From: UBA3910 sp964626065
GTDB taxonomy: Bacteria; Bacillota; Limnochordia; Darwinibacteriales; Darwinibacteriaceae
Direction: 5' to 3'
Length of the DNA: 64,000 nucleotides
Assembly (NCBI GenBank): GCA_964626065.1
Contig: CAZVDE010000002.1
Coordinates: 35,341-99,340, forward strand
Positions 51,434 to 60,514 of the stretch are shown one piece after another; the stretch's first letter is position 1, and each line of letters begins with the position of its first letter. The position numbers were made by a program, and so were the translations under genes. The notes beneath the pieces are model-generated. The model had not been told where the DNA came from. It saw nothing but the letters and a program-made list of their open reading frames with translations, and ran no database searches.

Positions 51434-53365
51434 ATGGCCAGTTTTTCCGAATTTCGTATTCAACGCCGGGTGCTTTTTCTGCTGCTGACCATTTTAATCG
51501 GCGCGGTGTTTCTCTTGGGCCGCTTAGCCTACGTCCAGCTTTGGCGCAATGATTTTTTTCAAAGTAAAGCGGTAGAACAGCGCCTGCAGAAGATCCCCAT
51601 AGAGGGCCCGCGGGGTGCGATCTACGATCGCAACGGCATTCCTTTAGCAATCAGCGTTAGTTCCAATACGGTTTATGCCATTCCGGTCGAGGTGGAAGAT
51701 GTGGCGGCGACGGCGCAGCAGTTGGCGTCCATTTTAGGGCTGGAAGAACAGTACCTGCGCGAGCGCTTAAGTAAACGATCATCCGTGGAGTGGCTGCAGA
51801 AAAAGATTTCTGATGCGCAGGCCCGCAAGATCATTGCTCTCGATCTGTCCGGGGTGGGGGTTGTACCCACCTCCAGCCGCATCTACCCTTACGGTTCCAT
51901 CGCGCCGCAGGTTCTTGGTTTTGTGGGCATCGACAATCAGGGCTTGGAGGGTTTGGAGCTTTATTACGACCGCTATTTAAGAGGCAAACCGGGGGCGGCT
52001 GTCTTTGAGCGCGATGCTCACGGGCGGGCTTTAGAAGAAGGGGTAAGGGGTTATCTGCCGGGCGATAAGGGCGACGACCTTGTTTTAACGCTGGACTTTT
52101 TCGTGCAGCGCATGGCGGAAGAAGAGGTCCGCCGGGCCACTTCAGAAACGGGATCGCGCTTGGGACTGATAGTGATTACTGAACCTAGGACGGGAGAGAT
52201 ATTGGCCAACGCGATTTACCCCACTTTCGAGATTGACAATTTTTCGGACTACCCCGTGGAGAACCGCAGAAATGTTGCGGTTACGGATACTTACGAACCC
52301 GGTTCCACATTCAAGGCGGTGACGGCCGCGATTGCTCTAAACGAGGGGGTGGCCAGCCTGCGTTCGGGGTTTTTTGATCCCGGCTACATTCGGGTCTCGG
52401 GCTGGACGATCCGCTGCTGGAACAGGGGTGGGCACGGCTCACAGTCTTTTGCGGAGACGATGCAGAACTCATGCAACCCCTATTACTGCAAGTTGGCCAT
52501 TGATTTGGGGGATCAGCGTTTCTATGACGGGCTCACAAGCTTCAACCTCGGTTATAAAATGGGGGTTGATTTTCCGGGTGAACGGGCAGGCACCCTTAGG
52601 GCCCCATCTGCAAACCTGCCCCTGGTAACGTGGGCCAATATCGGCTTCGGGCAAGGACTGACCGTAACCCCCCTACACTTGATTGCGGGGTTTGGGGCGA
52701 TAGCCAATGACGGTATTTTTTCGGTGCCCCACTATGTGCAGGAGATCGTAACGGAAGAAGGAAGTTTCCCCCCCGATATCCCGGGCCAGCGTCAGATTAT
52801 CGGCCAAGAGGCGGCTAACACAACTGCCTATGTGCTGCGTACCGCGATCTCGGAGGGCACGGGCAAGCATGCGGAAATTCCCGGCTATCAGGTGGCGGGA
52901 AAGACCGGGACTGCCCAATTGGTTGAACACGGCCGTTATTCGCACTCTAAAATGGTAACTTCTTTTGCGGCCTTTGCCCCCTACGACGATCCGGAAGTGG
53001 CTGTGCTGTTAGTGCTGTGGGAACCGCAGGGTGCTTTTTACGGCGGTGTGATTGCCACCCCTGTTTTTGCCCGCTTGGGAGCGAAGGTCCTACCCTATCT
53101 AAATGTGAAGCGGAGGGAAGAGGAAGTGAAAGACGGTCTCAGGTTAACCGCAGTACCCGATGCGGGGGGCCTTTCGCCGGCAGATGCAGAGGCTTTACTG
53201 CGCCGGTTTGGCTTTAAGGTGGGGGTAGTGGGCGACGGCACGCGGATTATAGGCCAGGTACCCGCACCGGGTGCCAAGGTGGAGGAAGGGACGTTAGTCT
53301 ATATTTATACTGATGTGGACTATCTTCCGGCAACAAGTGAGCAGCCTAACCCCTGCGGCGCGTAG
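51434..53365 (+). CDS. spoVD: SpoVD-type penicillin-binding protein (transpeptidase with PASTA domain)
   Basis: A 643-residue class B PBP. An N-terminal membrane helix (about 12-35), a pedestal domain (GPRGAIYDRNGIPLA), the transpeptidase with S291 in EPGSTFK, the SCN motif in QNSCNPYYC, and KTGTAQ, then a single PASTA domain (about 570-635). Spore-cortex-specific SpoVD has this layout; PBP2B/FtsI-type septal enzymes are the alternative. Clustered with the carboxypeptidase and after FemX-like/Alr genes in the opposite direction. Confidence 0.88.
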   Translation: MASFSEFRIQRRVLFLLLTILIGAVFLLGRLAYVQLWRNDFFQSKAVEQRLQKIPIEGPRGAIYDRNGIPLAISVSSNTVYAIPVEVEDVAATAQQLASILGLEEQYLRERLSKRSSVEWLQKKISDAQARKIIALDLSGVGVVPTSSRIYPYGSIAPQVLGFVGIDNQGLEGLELYYDRYLRGKPGAAVFERDAHGRALEEGVRGYLPGDKGDDLVLTLDFFVQRMAEEEVRRATSETGSRLGLIVITEPRTGEILANAIYPTFEIDNFSDYPVENRRNVAVTDTYEPGSTFKAVTAAIALNEGVASLRSGFFDPGYIRVSGWTIRCWNRGGHGSQSFAETMQNSCNPYYCKLAIDLGDQRFYDGLTSFNLGYKMGVDFPGERAGTLRAPSANLPLVTWANIGFGQGLTVTPLHLIAGFGAIANDGIFSVPHYVQEIVTEEGSFPPDIPGQRQIIGQEAANTTAYVLRTAISEGTGKHAEIPGYQVAGKTGTAQLVEHGRYSHSKMVTSFAAFAPYDDPEVAVLLVLWEPQGAFYGGVIATPVFARLGAKVLPYLNVKRREEEVKDGLRLTAVPDAGGLSPADAEALLRRFGFKVGVVGDGTRIIGQVPAPGAKVEEGTLVYIYTDVDYLPATSEQPNPCGA

Positions 53366-53431
53366 TTTAAGACAGGGAATCTCATTTCCGCGGAGAATAA
53401 ACTAGCAATACCATGATCGAGGGGGTTTGCG

Positions 53432-54892
53432 ATGCTGCCGTTTCTATTAATTTTCGTTCCCATTATTGGTGGAGTGCTCACTGCGTTTTTAAAGTTAGAA
53501 GATCGCCTCAGGGACCGGTTCGTGCTGGCGGTAACCGCGGTGACCGGGTTGTTGGGCCTGTTTTTATTCGGATTTTTGCGGGAAACGGGAGTTGTGGTTT
53601 TGGAGTTTCCACGGCTGCTGCCGCCCTTTGGGGTCTCGTTTCGCATTGACTGGCTGAGCGTTATTTTGGTGACGATCTCCAGCGCCATTTGGCTTTTGGT
53701 GACGATTTATTCTTTTGATTACATCAAACCGTCTAAGCACATCAACCGCTATCACGCTTTCACCCTCATTTGCTACGGGGCAATTTTGGGTACGCTCTTG
53801 GCCGGTGATCTGCTGACTCTTTTCTTATTTTTTGAACTGATGTCCTTCGCCTCTTATGTACTGGTGATTCACGAAGGTGATGACCGGGCAATGCGGGCCG
53901 GGTTCTTATACCTGATCATGACGATCGGCGGAGGCCTTGCTTTTCTCTTCGGCGTGCTGGCAGTGTATCAATTGGCCGGGACGGTGACCATGACGGCCGG
54001 AGGATTTTTGGCCGATTCGGGCGGACTGAGCCTAGGTGCCTTTTTTGGGTTTTTAATCGGGTTTGGCATGAAGGCGGGTATGTTTCCGCTCCATGTCTGG
54101 CTGCCCGAGGCCCACCCCGTTGCCCCTTCGCCCTCGAGTGCTCTGCTCTCGGGCGTGATGCTTAAAGTGGGGGCTTTTGGGCTGCTTCGGGTGATCTTTA
54201 ACGTCTACCAATTTGAATTTTTGGCTGAGGTTGGCTGGATCAACTATCTGCTGGTGGGCGCAATTTTGACTATAATTCTAGGCTCTGTTTTCGCGATCAT
54301 GCAGAAAAGCCTCAAACGCAGGTTGGCCTATTCCAGCGTGGCCCAGATGGGTTACATTCTGTTGGGCATGGCGCTCTTATCGGAACGGGCGTTAGTGGGC
54401 GATGTCTTTCATATCTTCACCCATGCGATTATGAAATCATGCCTCTTTTTAGTTTCCGGTTCCATGATTTTGCTGACCGGAAAAACGGAAGTGGATGATT
54501 TCAAGGGGATCGGTCGGCGCATGCCCATTTCCATGGCCTGTTTTACGATGGCCTCCCTCTCAATGATCGGCATCCCCCCTTTTAACGGCTTTTTGAGTAA
54601 GTGGTTTTTGGGCCTGGGTGCCTTAGAGGTCAATCAGCCCTTTTCAGCCCTTGTGCTGCTCGTATCCAGCCTGCTGAACGCGGTCTATTATCTGCCCATA
54701 GTGATTAACGCCTTTTTCAGGCAGGAAGAACATGATTTTTCCCACATTAAAGAACCGTCTCTGCCAATGCTCATTCCCGTGGTGATCTTGGCGGCGGCGA
54801 CTATTTTCTTCGATCTAATTCCCGTCAACGTGCTCTTGAATCTGTCGGAAGTTACGGCGGCGGCCTTGTTTGGCGGGGGGGCGGGGTTATAA
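53432..54892 (+). CDS. Complex-I/Mrp-type antiporter subunit (NuoM/NuoN/MrpD-like)
   Basis: A 486-residue, about fourteen-helix proton-conducting protein of the NADH-quinone oxidoreductase/Mrp/hydrogenase antiporter family. DLLTLFLFFELMSFASYVLV carries the essential membrane glutamate; FGMKAGMFPLHVWLPEAHPVAPSPSSALLSG and RRLAYSSVAQMGYI contain the conserved lysines and proton-path residues. It is directly followed by a second, longer family member. No other complex I, Mrp, or hydrogenase gene is nearby. Confidence 0.9.
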   Translation: MLPFLLIFVPIIGGVLTAFLKLEDRLRDRFVLAVTAVTGLLGLFLFGFLRETGVVVLEFPRLLPPFGVSFRIDWLSVILVTISSAIWLLVTIYSFDYIKPSKHINRYHAFTLICYGAILGTLLAGDLLTLFLFFELMSFASYVLVIHEGDDRAMRAGFLYLIMTIGGGLAFLFGVLAVYQLAGTVTMTAGGFLADSGGLSLGAFFGFLIGFGMKAGMFPLHVWLPEAHPVAPSPSSALLSGVMLKVGAFGLLRVIFNVYQFEFLAEVGWINYLLVGAILTIILGSVFAIMQKSLKRRLAYSSVAQMGYILLGMALLSERALVGDVFHIFTHAIMKSCLFLVSGSMILLTGKTEVDDFKGIGRRMPISMACFTMASLSMIGIPPFNGFLSKWFLGLGALEVNQPFSALVLLVSSLLNAVYYLPIVINAFFRQEEHDFSHIKEPSLPMLIPVVILAAATIFFDLIPVNVLLNLSEVTAAALFGGGAGL

Positions 54893-56701
54893 ATGGGTGC
54901 CCAGTCCAGCAGCCTGCCCCTACTGGTAGTAGTATTCCCTCTGGTGGGGTCGGGGGTGCTCGCATCGTGCGCCCGCAGGGGGGAAGCCCTCAGATCGGCG
55001 GCGGCCAATCTGATCAGCTTAATTACCCTACTTTTAAGCGTGTTCCAGTTTGCCGCCGTGCAGAAGGGGCGGGTGTTGTTTTATGCCCTGGACTGGTACG
55101 TGGGCTTTGGCTTGCGCTGGAAGGCCGATCACTTCAGCGCGGTATTTGCAGTTGTTGTGGCCTTGGTCTGGCTTTTAGCCACCATTTTTTCTCGGCAATA
55201 CATGGAGCGGGAGGGTAAACAGACTCGTTTTGCGGCGGCTTCCCTGTTTACGCTGGGATCGACTTTGGGGGTTTTTTTGGCCGGAGATCTGCTCAGCCTT
55301 TTTTTGTTTTTTGAACTGATGACTTTCGCGGCCTATCTCTTGGTTGTGCACAGCGAAGAGCCTGAGGCGCTGCGGGCGGGATCGGTCTATTTATTTATGA
55401 GCGTCATCGGCGGGCTGTTCTTACTGGGCGCCATCTTTTTTATTCAGCACACTGTGGGCCATACTGAGTTTGTGCCCGTACTGGACGAGCTGCTTGCCGC
55501 CGGCCTCAGTCCCACGCTTCTCTTTGGTGTGATCATCTTGGGCTTTGGGGTCAAAGCGGGGATGCTGCCCCTCCATATTTGGCTGCCTAAGGCGCATCCC
55601 GTTGCACCGGCACCGGCCTCTGCCCTATTATCGGCGCTGATGATCAAAACGGGTGCCTATGGTTTCTTTAGGTTTTTCACCGTGATCCTCTCCGCGCAGC
55701 CGCAGGGGCCCCATTTTTACCTGCAGCAAAACTTCGGCTATGCTTTAATCTGGATTGGGGCAGTCACCATGCTGGGCGGGGCGTTAATGGCTTTGATTCA
55801 TTCGCCCATGAAACGCGTGCTCGCCTACTCCAGCATCAGCCAGATGGGTTATATACTTTTTGCGCTCGGCACAGGTGTGATGCTGGGCCAAAACGGGGCG
55901 GTCGGTTTGGCCGCGGCCTGGCTGCACATGATCAACCATGCTTTTTTTAAATCCTTTTTGTTTCTGCTGGCCGGAGCGGTCTATTTGCAGACGGGCGAAT
56001 TGGATCTTAATAAGCTGGGGGGGCTGGGCAGGCGAATGCCCAAAGCTTTCTTGTTCTTTCTCATTGCCGCGGCGGGCATTACGGGAATACCCGGTTTTAA
56101 CGGTTATGCCAGCAAGGTTTTAATTCATGAAGCCATTCTCCACGCCTACCATCTAAAGGGCTGGGATTCTCTGTTGTGGCTGGAGCGCACGTTCGTCTTT
56201 ACGGGCGGCCTGACAGCCGCCTATATTTCCAAAATCTGGCTGCAGGCGTTTGTGATGCGGCCCACGGGTGATTACTCGAATGTGCGCGATCTAAGCGGGG
56301 TGCAAACGGGGCTTTTTGCCGTTTACAGCGCAATTCTGCTCAGCTTGGGCATTGGGGCCCAAAGGGCAGTAAATCGGCTGGTGCTTCCCGTTTTGGCATC
56401 GTTTGATCTGTTGGGCGATGATCTTAAATCTCTCGGGCAGGTGCCCTTCTGGGCCGGAGCTGAACTGCAGGCGCCCTTGGTGAGCTACGCTATTGCCGCG
56501 TTCGTGGTGGCCGTTTTGGCTTTGTGTAAGTTCAGCCCGCCCGTGCCGGGCTGGCTGAGCGTGGAAAAATTGGTCTACCGGCCACTTTTTACCGCGGCCA
56601 GCGGGCCGTTTAAACAAGGGGAGCGGACTAATCTGGCTTTTGATACTGTTATCGTGGGGATAATTTTGGCTGCGGTATTAGCGATCTTGCTGTGGCAGTG
56701 A
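54893..56701 (+). CDS. Complex-I/Mrp-type antiporter subunit, longer form (NuoL/MrpA-like)
   Basis: A 602-residue paralogue of the previous gene, starting the base after its stop. LLSLFLFFELMTFAAYLLV, GFGVKAGMLPLHIWLPKAHPVAPAPASALLSA and RVLAYSSISQMGYI repeat the antiporter core. The C-terminal extension (from about residue 470) adds two or three helices, as in NuoL, MbhH and MrpA-type subunits, but no lateral arm helix is evident. The pair probably forms an ion-translocating heterodimer or joins an unlinked complex. The 3' end overlaps the nth gene by 24 bases. Confidence 0.88.
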   Translation: MGAQSSSLPLLVVVFPLVGSGVLASCARRGEALRSAAANLISLITLLLSVFQFAAVQKGRVLFYALDWYVGFGLRWKADHFSAVFAVVVALVWLLATIFSRQYMEREGKQTRFAAASLFTLGSTLGVFLAGDLLSLFLFFELMTFAAYLLVVHSEEPEALRAGSVYLFMSVIGGLFLLGAIFFIQHTVGHTEFVPVLDELLAAGLSPTLLFGVIILGFGVKAGMLPLHIWLPKAHPVAPAPASALLSALMIKTGAYGFFRFFTVILSAQPQGPHFYLQQNFGYALIWIGAVTMLGGALMALIHSPMKRVLAYSSISQMGYILFALGTGVMLGQNGAVGLAAAWLHMINHAFFKSFLFLLAGAVYLQTGELDLNKLGGLGRRMPKAFLFFLIAAAGITGIPGFNGYASKVLIHEAILHAYHLKGWDSLLWLERTFVFTGGLTAAYISKIWLQAFVMRPTGDYSNVRDLSGVQTGLFAVYSAILLSLGIGAQRAVNRLVLPVLASFDLLGDDLKSLGQVPFWAGAELQAPLVSYAIAAFVVAVLALCKFSPPVPGWLSVEKLVYRPLFTAASGPFKQGERTNLAFDTVIVGIILAAVLAILLWQ

Positions 56702-57307
56702 TTGATGGTGGGCACAGTGGGGGCTCAACGGGCATTGGGAGCAGAGGGGGTTGCGCGCTCGGCACAGAGCCCGCCCGTGCCTGATCAGCCAGCGGTGCGC
56801 CCTAATCCAGTATTCTTGCGGGATTGCTTCCATCAGCTGCTGTTCGGTCGTATGGGGGTCAGCGGCATCGGCCAGCCCTAAACGGTTGGCCACCCGGAAA
56901 ACATGGGTATCCACCGCAAAGGCCGGAATATTAAAGGCATTCGCGAGTACAACTCCTGCCGTCTTGCGGCCTACGCCCGGTAATTGCTCCAATTCTGCTC
57001 TGGTGGCGGGAACTTGGCCATCATGTTTTTCAACCAGCATTTGGGCGGTTTTAATTAAATTGCGGGCCTTCGTCCGCCACAGCCCCGCGCTTTTGATCAG
57101 CGAGGCCACCGCTTCGAAACTAGCTTGGGCCAGATCTTCGGGAGTGGGGAAGGCGGGAAAAAGCTCAGCCGTTATTAGATTAACGCGTTCATCGGTACAC
57201 TGGGCGGAGAGGATCGTGGCCACCAAGAGCTCGAACGGGTTATTATGGTGTAGATCCGTTGTTGTGACCGGGTACATTGATTCTAATAGTTCGAGTACTG
57301 CCTGCAT
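56678..57307 (-). CDS. nth: Endonuclease III
   Basis: A 209-residue base-excision repair DNA glycosylase/AP lyase for oxidised pyrimidines. The helix-hairpin-helix LPGVGRKTAGVV holds the catalytic lysine, and AVDTHVFRVANRLGL the aspartate. The C-terminal iron-sulfur motif is C-x6-C-x2-C-x5-C in CRARNPLCSQCPLSPHC. ATG at 57307 follows AGAGGTGA; an in-frame GTG 12 bases upstream is the alternative. The preceding ParB-like gene runs in the same direction. Confidence 0.96.
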   Translation of the reverse strand: MQAVLELLESMYPVTTTDLHHNNPFELLVATILSAQCTDERVNLITAELFPAFPTPEDLAQASFEAVASLIKSAGLWRTKARNLIKTAQMLVEKHDGQVPATRAELEQLPGVGRKTAGVVLANAFNIPAFAVDTHVFRVANRLGLADAADPHTTEQQLMEAIPQEYWIRAHRWLIRHGRALCRARNPLCSQCPLSPHCAHHQSLPQQDR

Positions 57308-57330
57308 GGGTAGTCTCACCTCTTGTTGTA

Positions 57331-58257
57331 TTAGGGACCTTCCAAGGGATTTTTATAGGGGATGATGGAGTTGCGCCTTTGATTCCGGTTCTGGCAGCGC
57401 CCACAGCCGCGGCAGCCCCGGGTGACTTGGACTAAACCGTCTTCATCAAAGATCAGGCCTCGGGGGCAGCGGTCGTGTTCATCGGGGCCGAATAGGCTGC
57501 TTACCGTGTCCACGAGCAGTTCCGCCAAGGATTTATCGGGCCGTTCTATTTTGAAATCTTCCAATGCCTCCCGATAACTGATTTTTTGCTTTGTAAGGCG
57601 GCTTTTGGCCACCTTGTGGTAGGAAGCATAGAGGAAAAGATCGGCCGCGGTCCGATTGGGAAATTCATCCAAAAGGCGCTGTTTTTTAATCAGCCTGACT
57701 ACGGGCAGATAGATGTCCTGTTCCCAACGGGCACTCGCTTCTTTTAGCGAAAGGGCGTAATTTTCTGCCGCCGATTCTTCTTCGCGGAAATCTTCGATCT
57801 GCAAAAGCAGTTTGTTATAAGCGCCCAGTTCAGTAAAGTCGATGCCGCTTAGGCCCGTTTTCATTTCGAAATTGGAGCGCTCGCGCCAAATTAAATTCGG
57901 TTCGGAATCGCCCGCCGGGAAAAACTCAATTACTTCCGCATCCATATATGTTTGTCCGACCTCTTTGGCCACCGAGACGCGGTGGTTGCCATCAACAACA
58001 TAGTACTTATTGCGGACTTTGTATAAAATGACGGGGGGCATGATCTCACCCCGTTCCACCGCACGCTTGATGCGCTCATAGCGGTGGTAGGTGGAAGGAT
58101 TTTTTATCCTAAAACGCGCGTCAAAATCACGCCAGCGGTTGACCGAGCCGATGATATCCGCGACCGGTACTGTGCGCAGGCCAAGGTCGAGCGAATCGGT
58201 TAAGCGGTATTTCTCTTTGGAAGCGGCGAAGGATTGGGCGGTGCCCCGTGCTCTCAC
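57331..58257 (-). CDS. ParB/Srx-fold protein with C-terminal cysteine-rich motif
   Basis: A 308-residue protein. The N-terminal ParB/sulfiredoxin-like domain (about 25-120) has IKNPSTYHRYERIKRAVERG and VDGNHRVSVAKEVG (88-101), the nucleotide-binding signature, followed by DAEVIEFFP. A helical middle part (about 160-240, WEQDIYLPVVRLIKKQRLLDEFPNRTAADLFLY) is found in some ParB-like proteins of unknown role. The tail has C264 and C282-x2-C285-x2-C288 (GCRGCGRC), likely a zinc or iron-sulfur site. It lacks the helix-turn-helix of chromosomal ParB. The GTG at 58257 has GGAG 8 bases upstream. Confidence 0.82.
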   Translation of the reverse strand: MRARGTAQSFAASKEKYRLTDSLDLGLRTVPVADIIGSVNRWRDFDARFRIKNPSTYHRYERIKRAVERGEIMPPVILYKVRNKYYVVDGNHRVSVAKEVGQTYMDAEVIEFFPAGDSEPNLIWRERSNFEMKTGLSGIDFTELGAYNKLLLQIEDFREEESAAENYALSLKEASARWEQDIYLPVVRLIKKQRLLDEFPNRTAADLFLYASYHKVAKSRLTKQKISYREALEDFKIERPDKSLAELLVDTVSSLFGPDEHDRCPRGLIFDEDGLVQVTRGCRGCGRCQNRNQRRNSIIPYKNPLEGP

Positions 58258-58278
58258 TGTCTTCACTCCAGGTGGGTG

Positions 58279-58881
58279 CTAGTCAATTTCTAAGATATGA
58301 AAACCATAACCGTTAATCACGGTAGTATCGTTAACAATATCGATGCGGTTTTGTTTCAGTCCGTAGTTGAGATGGGTGTGCCCGTGGATGAAATACCGCG
58401 GTTCGTATTTGTGAATGATGCGGGAAAACGTCAAAAACCCCTTGTGGCATTGATCTTCCGCATCGTGAATGCCAAATGGAGGGGCGTGGGTGAGGACGAT
58501 ATCGATTTTGCGGCCAAAAAGGAAACGCCAGGCCAGGCGGCGCCACACGGCGCGCATCTGCCTTTCGGTGTACTGAATCGCGGAGGGGTGATGATAAAAC
58601 ATGGAGCCTTCAAAACCGATCATTGTCAGGCCGCGGAAGGTAATCACCTTGCCGTGGATATTGTCGCCGCCATCGGGTGGGTTAAGATCGTAATTGTCAT
58701 CGTGGTTGCCCCGCACGTAGTAGAGGGGGGCATTGAAAACAGACATTAGATAGGATAAATACCAGGGGGGCAGGTCACCCACTGATAGGATGGCGTCGAT
58801 TATTTCAGGAAAACGCTCACGCCTGAAGTGATCGTATAATTGTGGGTCGACGGTGTCGCCGACAATTAAAAGTCTCAACAT
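58279..58881 (-). CDS. Calcineurin-like metallophosphoesterase
   Basis: A 200-residue two-metal phosphoesterase. Motifs: LIVGDTVDPQLYDHF (first metal-binding block, unusually GDTVD rather than GDIHG), VGDLPPWYL, RGNHDD, LTHAPPFG and the last, GHTHLNYG. The substrate is not known. The ATG at 58881 follows GGGAGGATCC. It lies between a ParB-like gene and a conserved-looking small gene on the same strand. Confidence 0.9.
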   Translation of the reverse strand: MLRLLIVGDTVDPQLYDHFRRERFPEIIDAILSVGDLPPWYLSYLMSVFNAPLYYVRGNHDDNYDLNPPDGGDNIHGKVITFRGLTMIGFEGSMFYHHPSAIQYTERQMRAVWRRLAWRFLFGRKIDIVLTHAPPFGIHDAEDQCHKGFLTFSRIIHKYEPRYFIHGHTHLNYGLKQNRIDIVNDTTVINGYGFHILEID

Positions 58882-58901
58882 GGATCCTCCCAACCAATTA
58901 T

Positions 58902-59216
58902 TTAGGGGCGCTGGCTCTGCAAACGGGCATTCTCCTCCCGGGCAACAAGGCGTTTTTCTTTGACCGCTTCTATGATCTTGCTTTCCAGCGTAAGACCGCG
59001 GATGCGTTCCCATAAAGTGGGGGGGCGAACGAGAGAACTATAGCGTTCGGGAGCCCTGTACCACACGCCGCGCGGGCCGTTGATCGCCTCAACCCTCGCG
59101 TCGTGTTCCATAAGCGTTACTCTGACTCCCCACTGCTGGCCGGGGGCAAACTCTAAATAAACGGCGGATTTATCGGTGGGGCGGCTCCATTTTCCCTTGG
59201 TCAGACTTTTAAGCAT
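58902..59216 (-). CDS. Hypothetical protein (104 aa)
   Basis: I do not recognise this protein. The ATG at 59216 is preceded by GAAAGGA with a 7-8 base gap. The product is a soluble mix of short beta strands (KSAVYLEFAPGQQWGVRVTLMEHDARVEAINGPRGVWYR) and a charged C-terminal helix (ESKIIEAVKEKRLVAREENARLQ). No signal peptide or metal motif is visible. It precedes the phosphoesterase gene by 20 bases on the same strand, so the two and the ParB-like gene probably share a transcript. Confidence 0.75.
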   Translation of the reverse strand: MLKSLTKGKWSRPTDKSAVYLEFAPGQQWGVRVTLMEHDARVEAINGPRGVWYRAPERYSSLVRPPTLWERIRGLTLESKIIEAVKEKRLVAREENARLQSQRP

Positions 59217-59286
59217 CGTCTCATCCTTTCCCACTGTAATTATTACACAAAAGACCGCTTATTCCTAGCGTGATTCGGGGGTGTTT

Positions 59287-59760
59287 ATGTTGAAATTGTT
59301 AATAGTCTGTATTTTATTAGCCTTTTCGTCTTTGAACCCGGCCTACGCCCACCGGCCCGATCCGGGGGAACTGCACTTCACCACAGCGCAGTGGGCGTAC
59401 GAGGTGCGGGACGAAAACGACTATGATCCCAATCCGGGCGGGGCCTTTCCCAAAGGGCAGCGCGCTTACGCCTATTTGGAATTGGCGGGCTTTTCGCTGC
59501 TTAACGTCGATGGCGGCAGCGCTTACCATGTCCTTGTTGATGTTGGCCTGCAGACAACGTGGGGGCTGGGCTTATTTAAACAGGCCGGCCTTTTAGAATT
59601 CGATTCGTTCAGCTTCGATCCTCCTGACACCTTATGGTTTTACATCTGGGTGGATGTCCCGCGCTTCGCCCCGTGCGGGACTTATGTCACGGTAATTACG
59701 GTGCGGGACGAAATAGGAGGCCATGTTCTGGAGGAAAGGCGGGAGATTAAGATATTTTAG
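59287..59760 (+). CDS. Hypothetical exported protein (157 aa)
   Basis: A small secreted protein with a clear signal peptide (1-21, LLIVCILLAFSSLNPAYA). The mature part is beta-rich, with YDPNPGGAFPKGQRAYAYLELAGFSLLNVDGGSAYHVLVDVGL and a closing strand set ending RREIKIF, suggestive of a beta-sandwich domain. I cannot name the family. The ATG at 59287 follows GGGGG; GTG at 59281 is the alternative. It diverges from the 104-aa gene and precedes rex by 69 bases. Confidence 0.78.
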   Translation: MLKLLIVCILLAFSSLNPAYAHRPDPGELHFTTAQWAYEVRDENDYDPNPGGAFPKGQRAYAYLELAGFSLLNVDGGSAYHVLVDVGLQTTWGLGLFKQAGLLEFDSFSFDPPDTLWFYIWVDVPRFAPCGTYVTVITVRDEIGGHVLEERREIKIF

Positions 59761-59829
59761 GCTCGTGAAAAAGGAAACGGACTGTTTTTGTGGAATAAAT
59801 ATAGGATAAAAGTGAGAAGGAGGAGAGCA

Positions 59830-60480
59830 ATGGCGGCAAAAAAAAGAAATACCGGAGAGGCCGTCCCGCAGGGAGTGGTGTCCCGTTTGCCCGTTTACTA
59901 CCGTTATTTGTCCGAGCTGGAAGGCAGGGAAGTGGAACGCATCTCGTCCGCTCAATTCGGCGAAGCGGTGGACTGCACGGCCGCTCAAATACGGTCCGAC
60001 TTAAGCTATTTTGGCTCCTTCGGACAGCAGGGTTATGGCTATAATGTAAGCGATTTATTGCAGCAGCTGGAGAAAATTCTGGGGCTGCACCGCACCTATT
60101 CTGTGGTTTTGGTGGGCGCGGGCAACCTGGGCAAGGCTTTGGCCAGCTACGAATCCTTTCGGTCCCTGGGTTTTCAAATCAAGGCCATTTTTGATGTGGA
60201 TCCTTTACTAATAGGCAACTATCACAGCGGCACCATCATTCGTCCGTTTAATGAACTGCCTGAGTATCTGCGTGATAACACGGTCGATCTGGCCATTATC
60301 GCCACGCCTAAAGAGGCCACTCAGAAAGTGGCGGATGTTTTGGTTGCGGGCGGTGTGAAAAGCATCTGGAATTTTGCCCCAATTCATCCTGCGGTACCCC
60401 ACGATGTGCCGGTGGAAAACATCCATTTGACGGACAGCCTTCTGCGCCTGGCGTTTCGCATGAATGAACAAGAGGCTTAG
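59830..60480 (+). CDS. rex: Redox-sensing transcriptional repressor Rex
   Basis: A 216-residue repressor that reads the NADH/NAD+ ratio and blocks fermentation/respiration genes when NADH is low. N-terminal winged helix (about 15-80, PQGVVSRLPVYYRYLSELEG and DCTAAQIRSDLSYFGSFGQQGYGYNV) and C-terminal Rossmann domain (about 85-210, VVLVGAGNLGKALASY; AIIATPKEATQKVAD). The ATG at 59830 follows AAGGAGG. Targets may include the alcohol dehydrogenase or Rnf genes, but no Rex operator was found in this window. Confidence 0.96.
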   Translation: MAAKKRNTGEAVPQGVVSRLPVYYRYLSELEGREVERISSAQFGEAVDCTAAQIRSDLSYFGSFGQQGYGYNVSDLLQQLEKILGLHRTYSVVLVGAGNLGKALASYESFRSLGFQIKAIFDVDPLLIGNYHSGTIIRPFNELPEYLRDNTVDLAIIATPKEATQKVADVLVAGGVKSIWNFAPIHPAVPHDVPVENIHLTDSLLRLAFRMNEQEA

Positions 60481-60514
60481 AAAATGACGGCTGTGTGTAA
60501 AGAGGTGTCGTGTC

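Noticed and set aside
59760..59830. Rex operator upstream of rex
   Set aside because: Only half-sites (GTGAA, TTGTGG) are present; no TTGTGAA-type dyad could be found.
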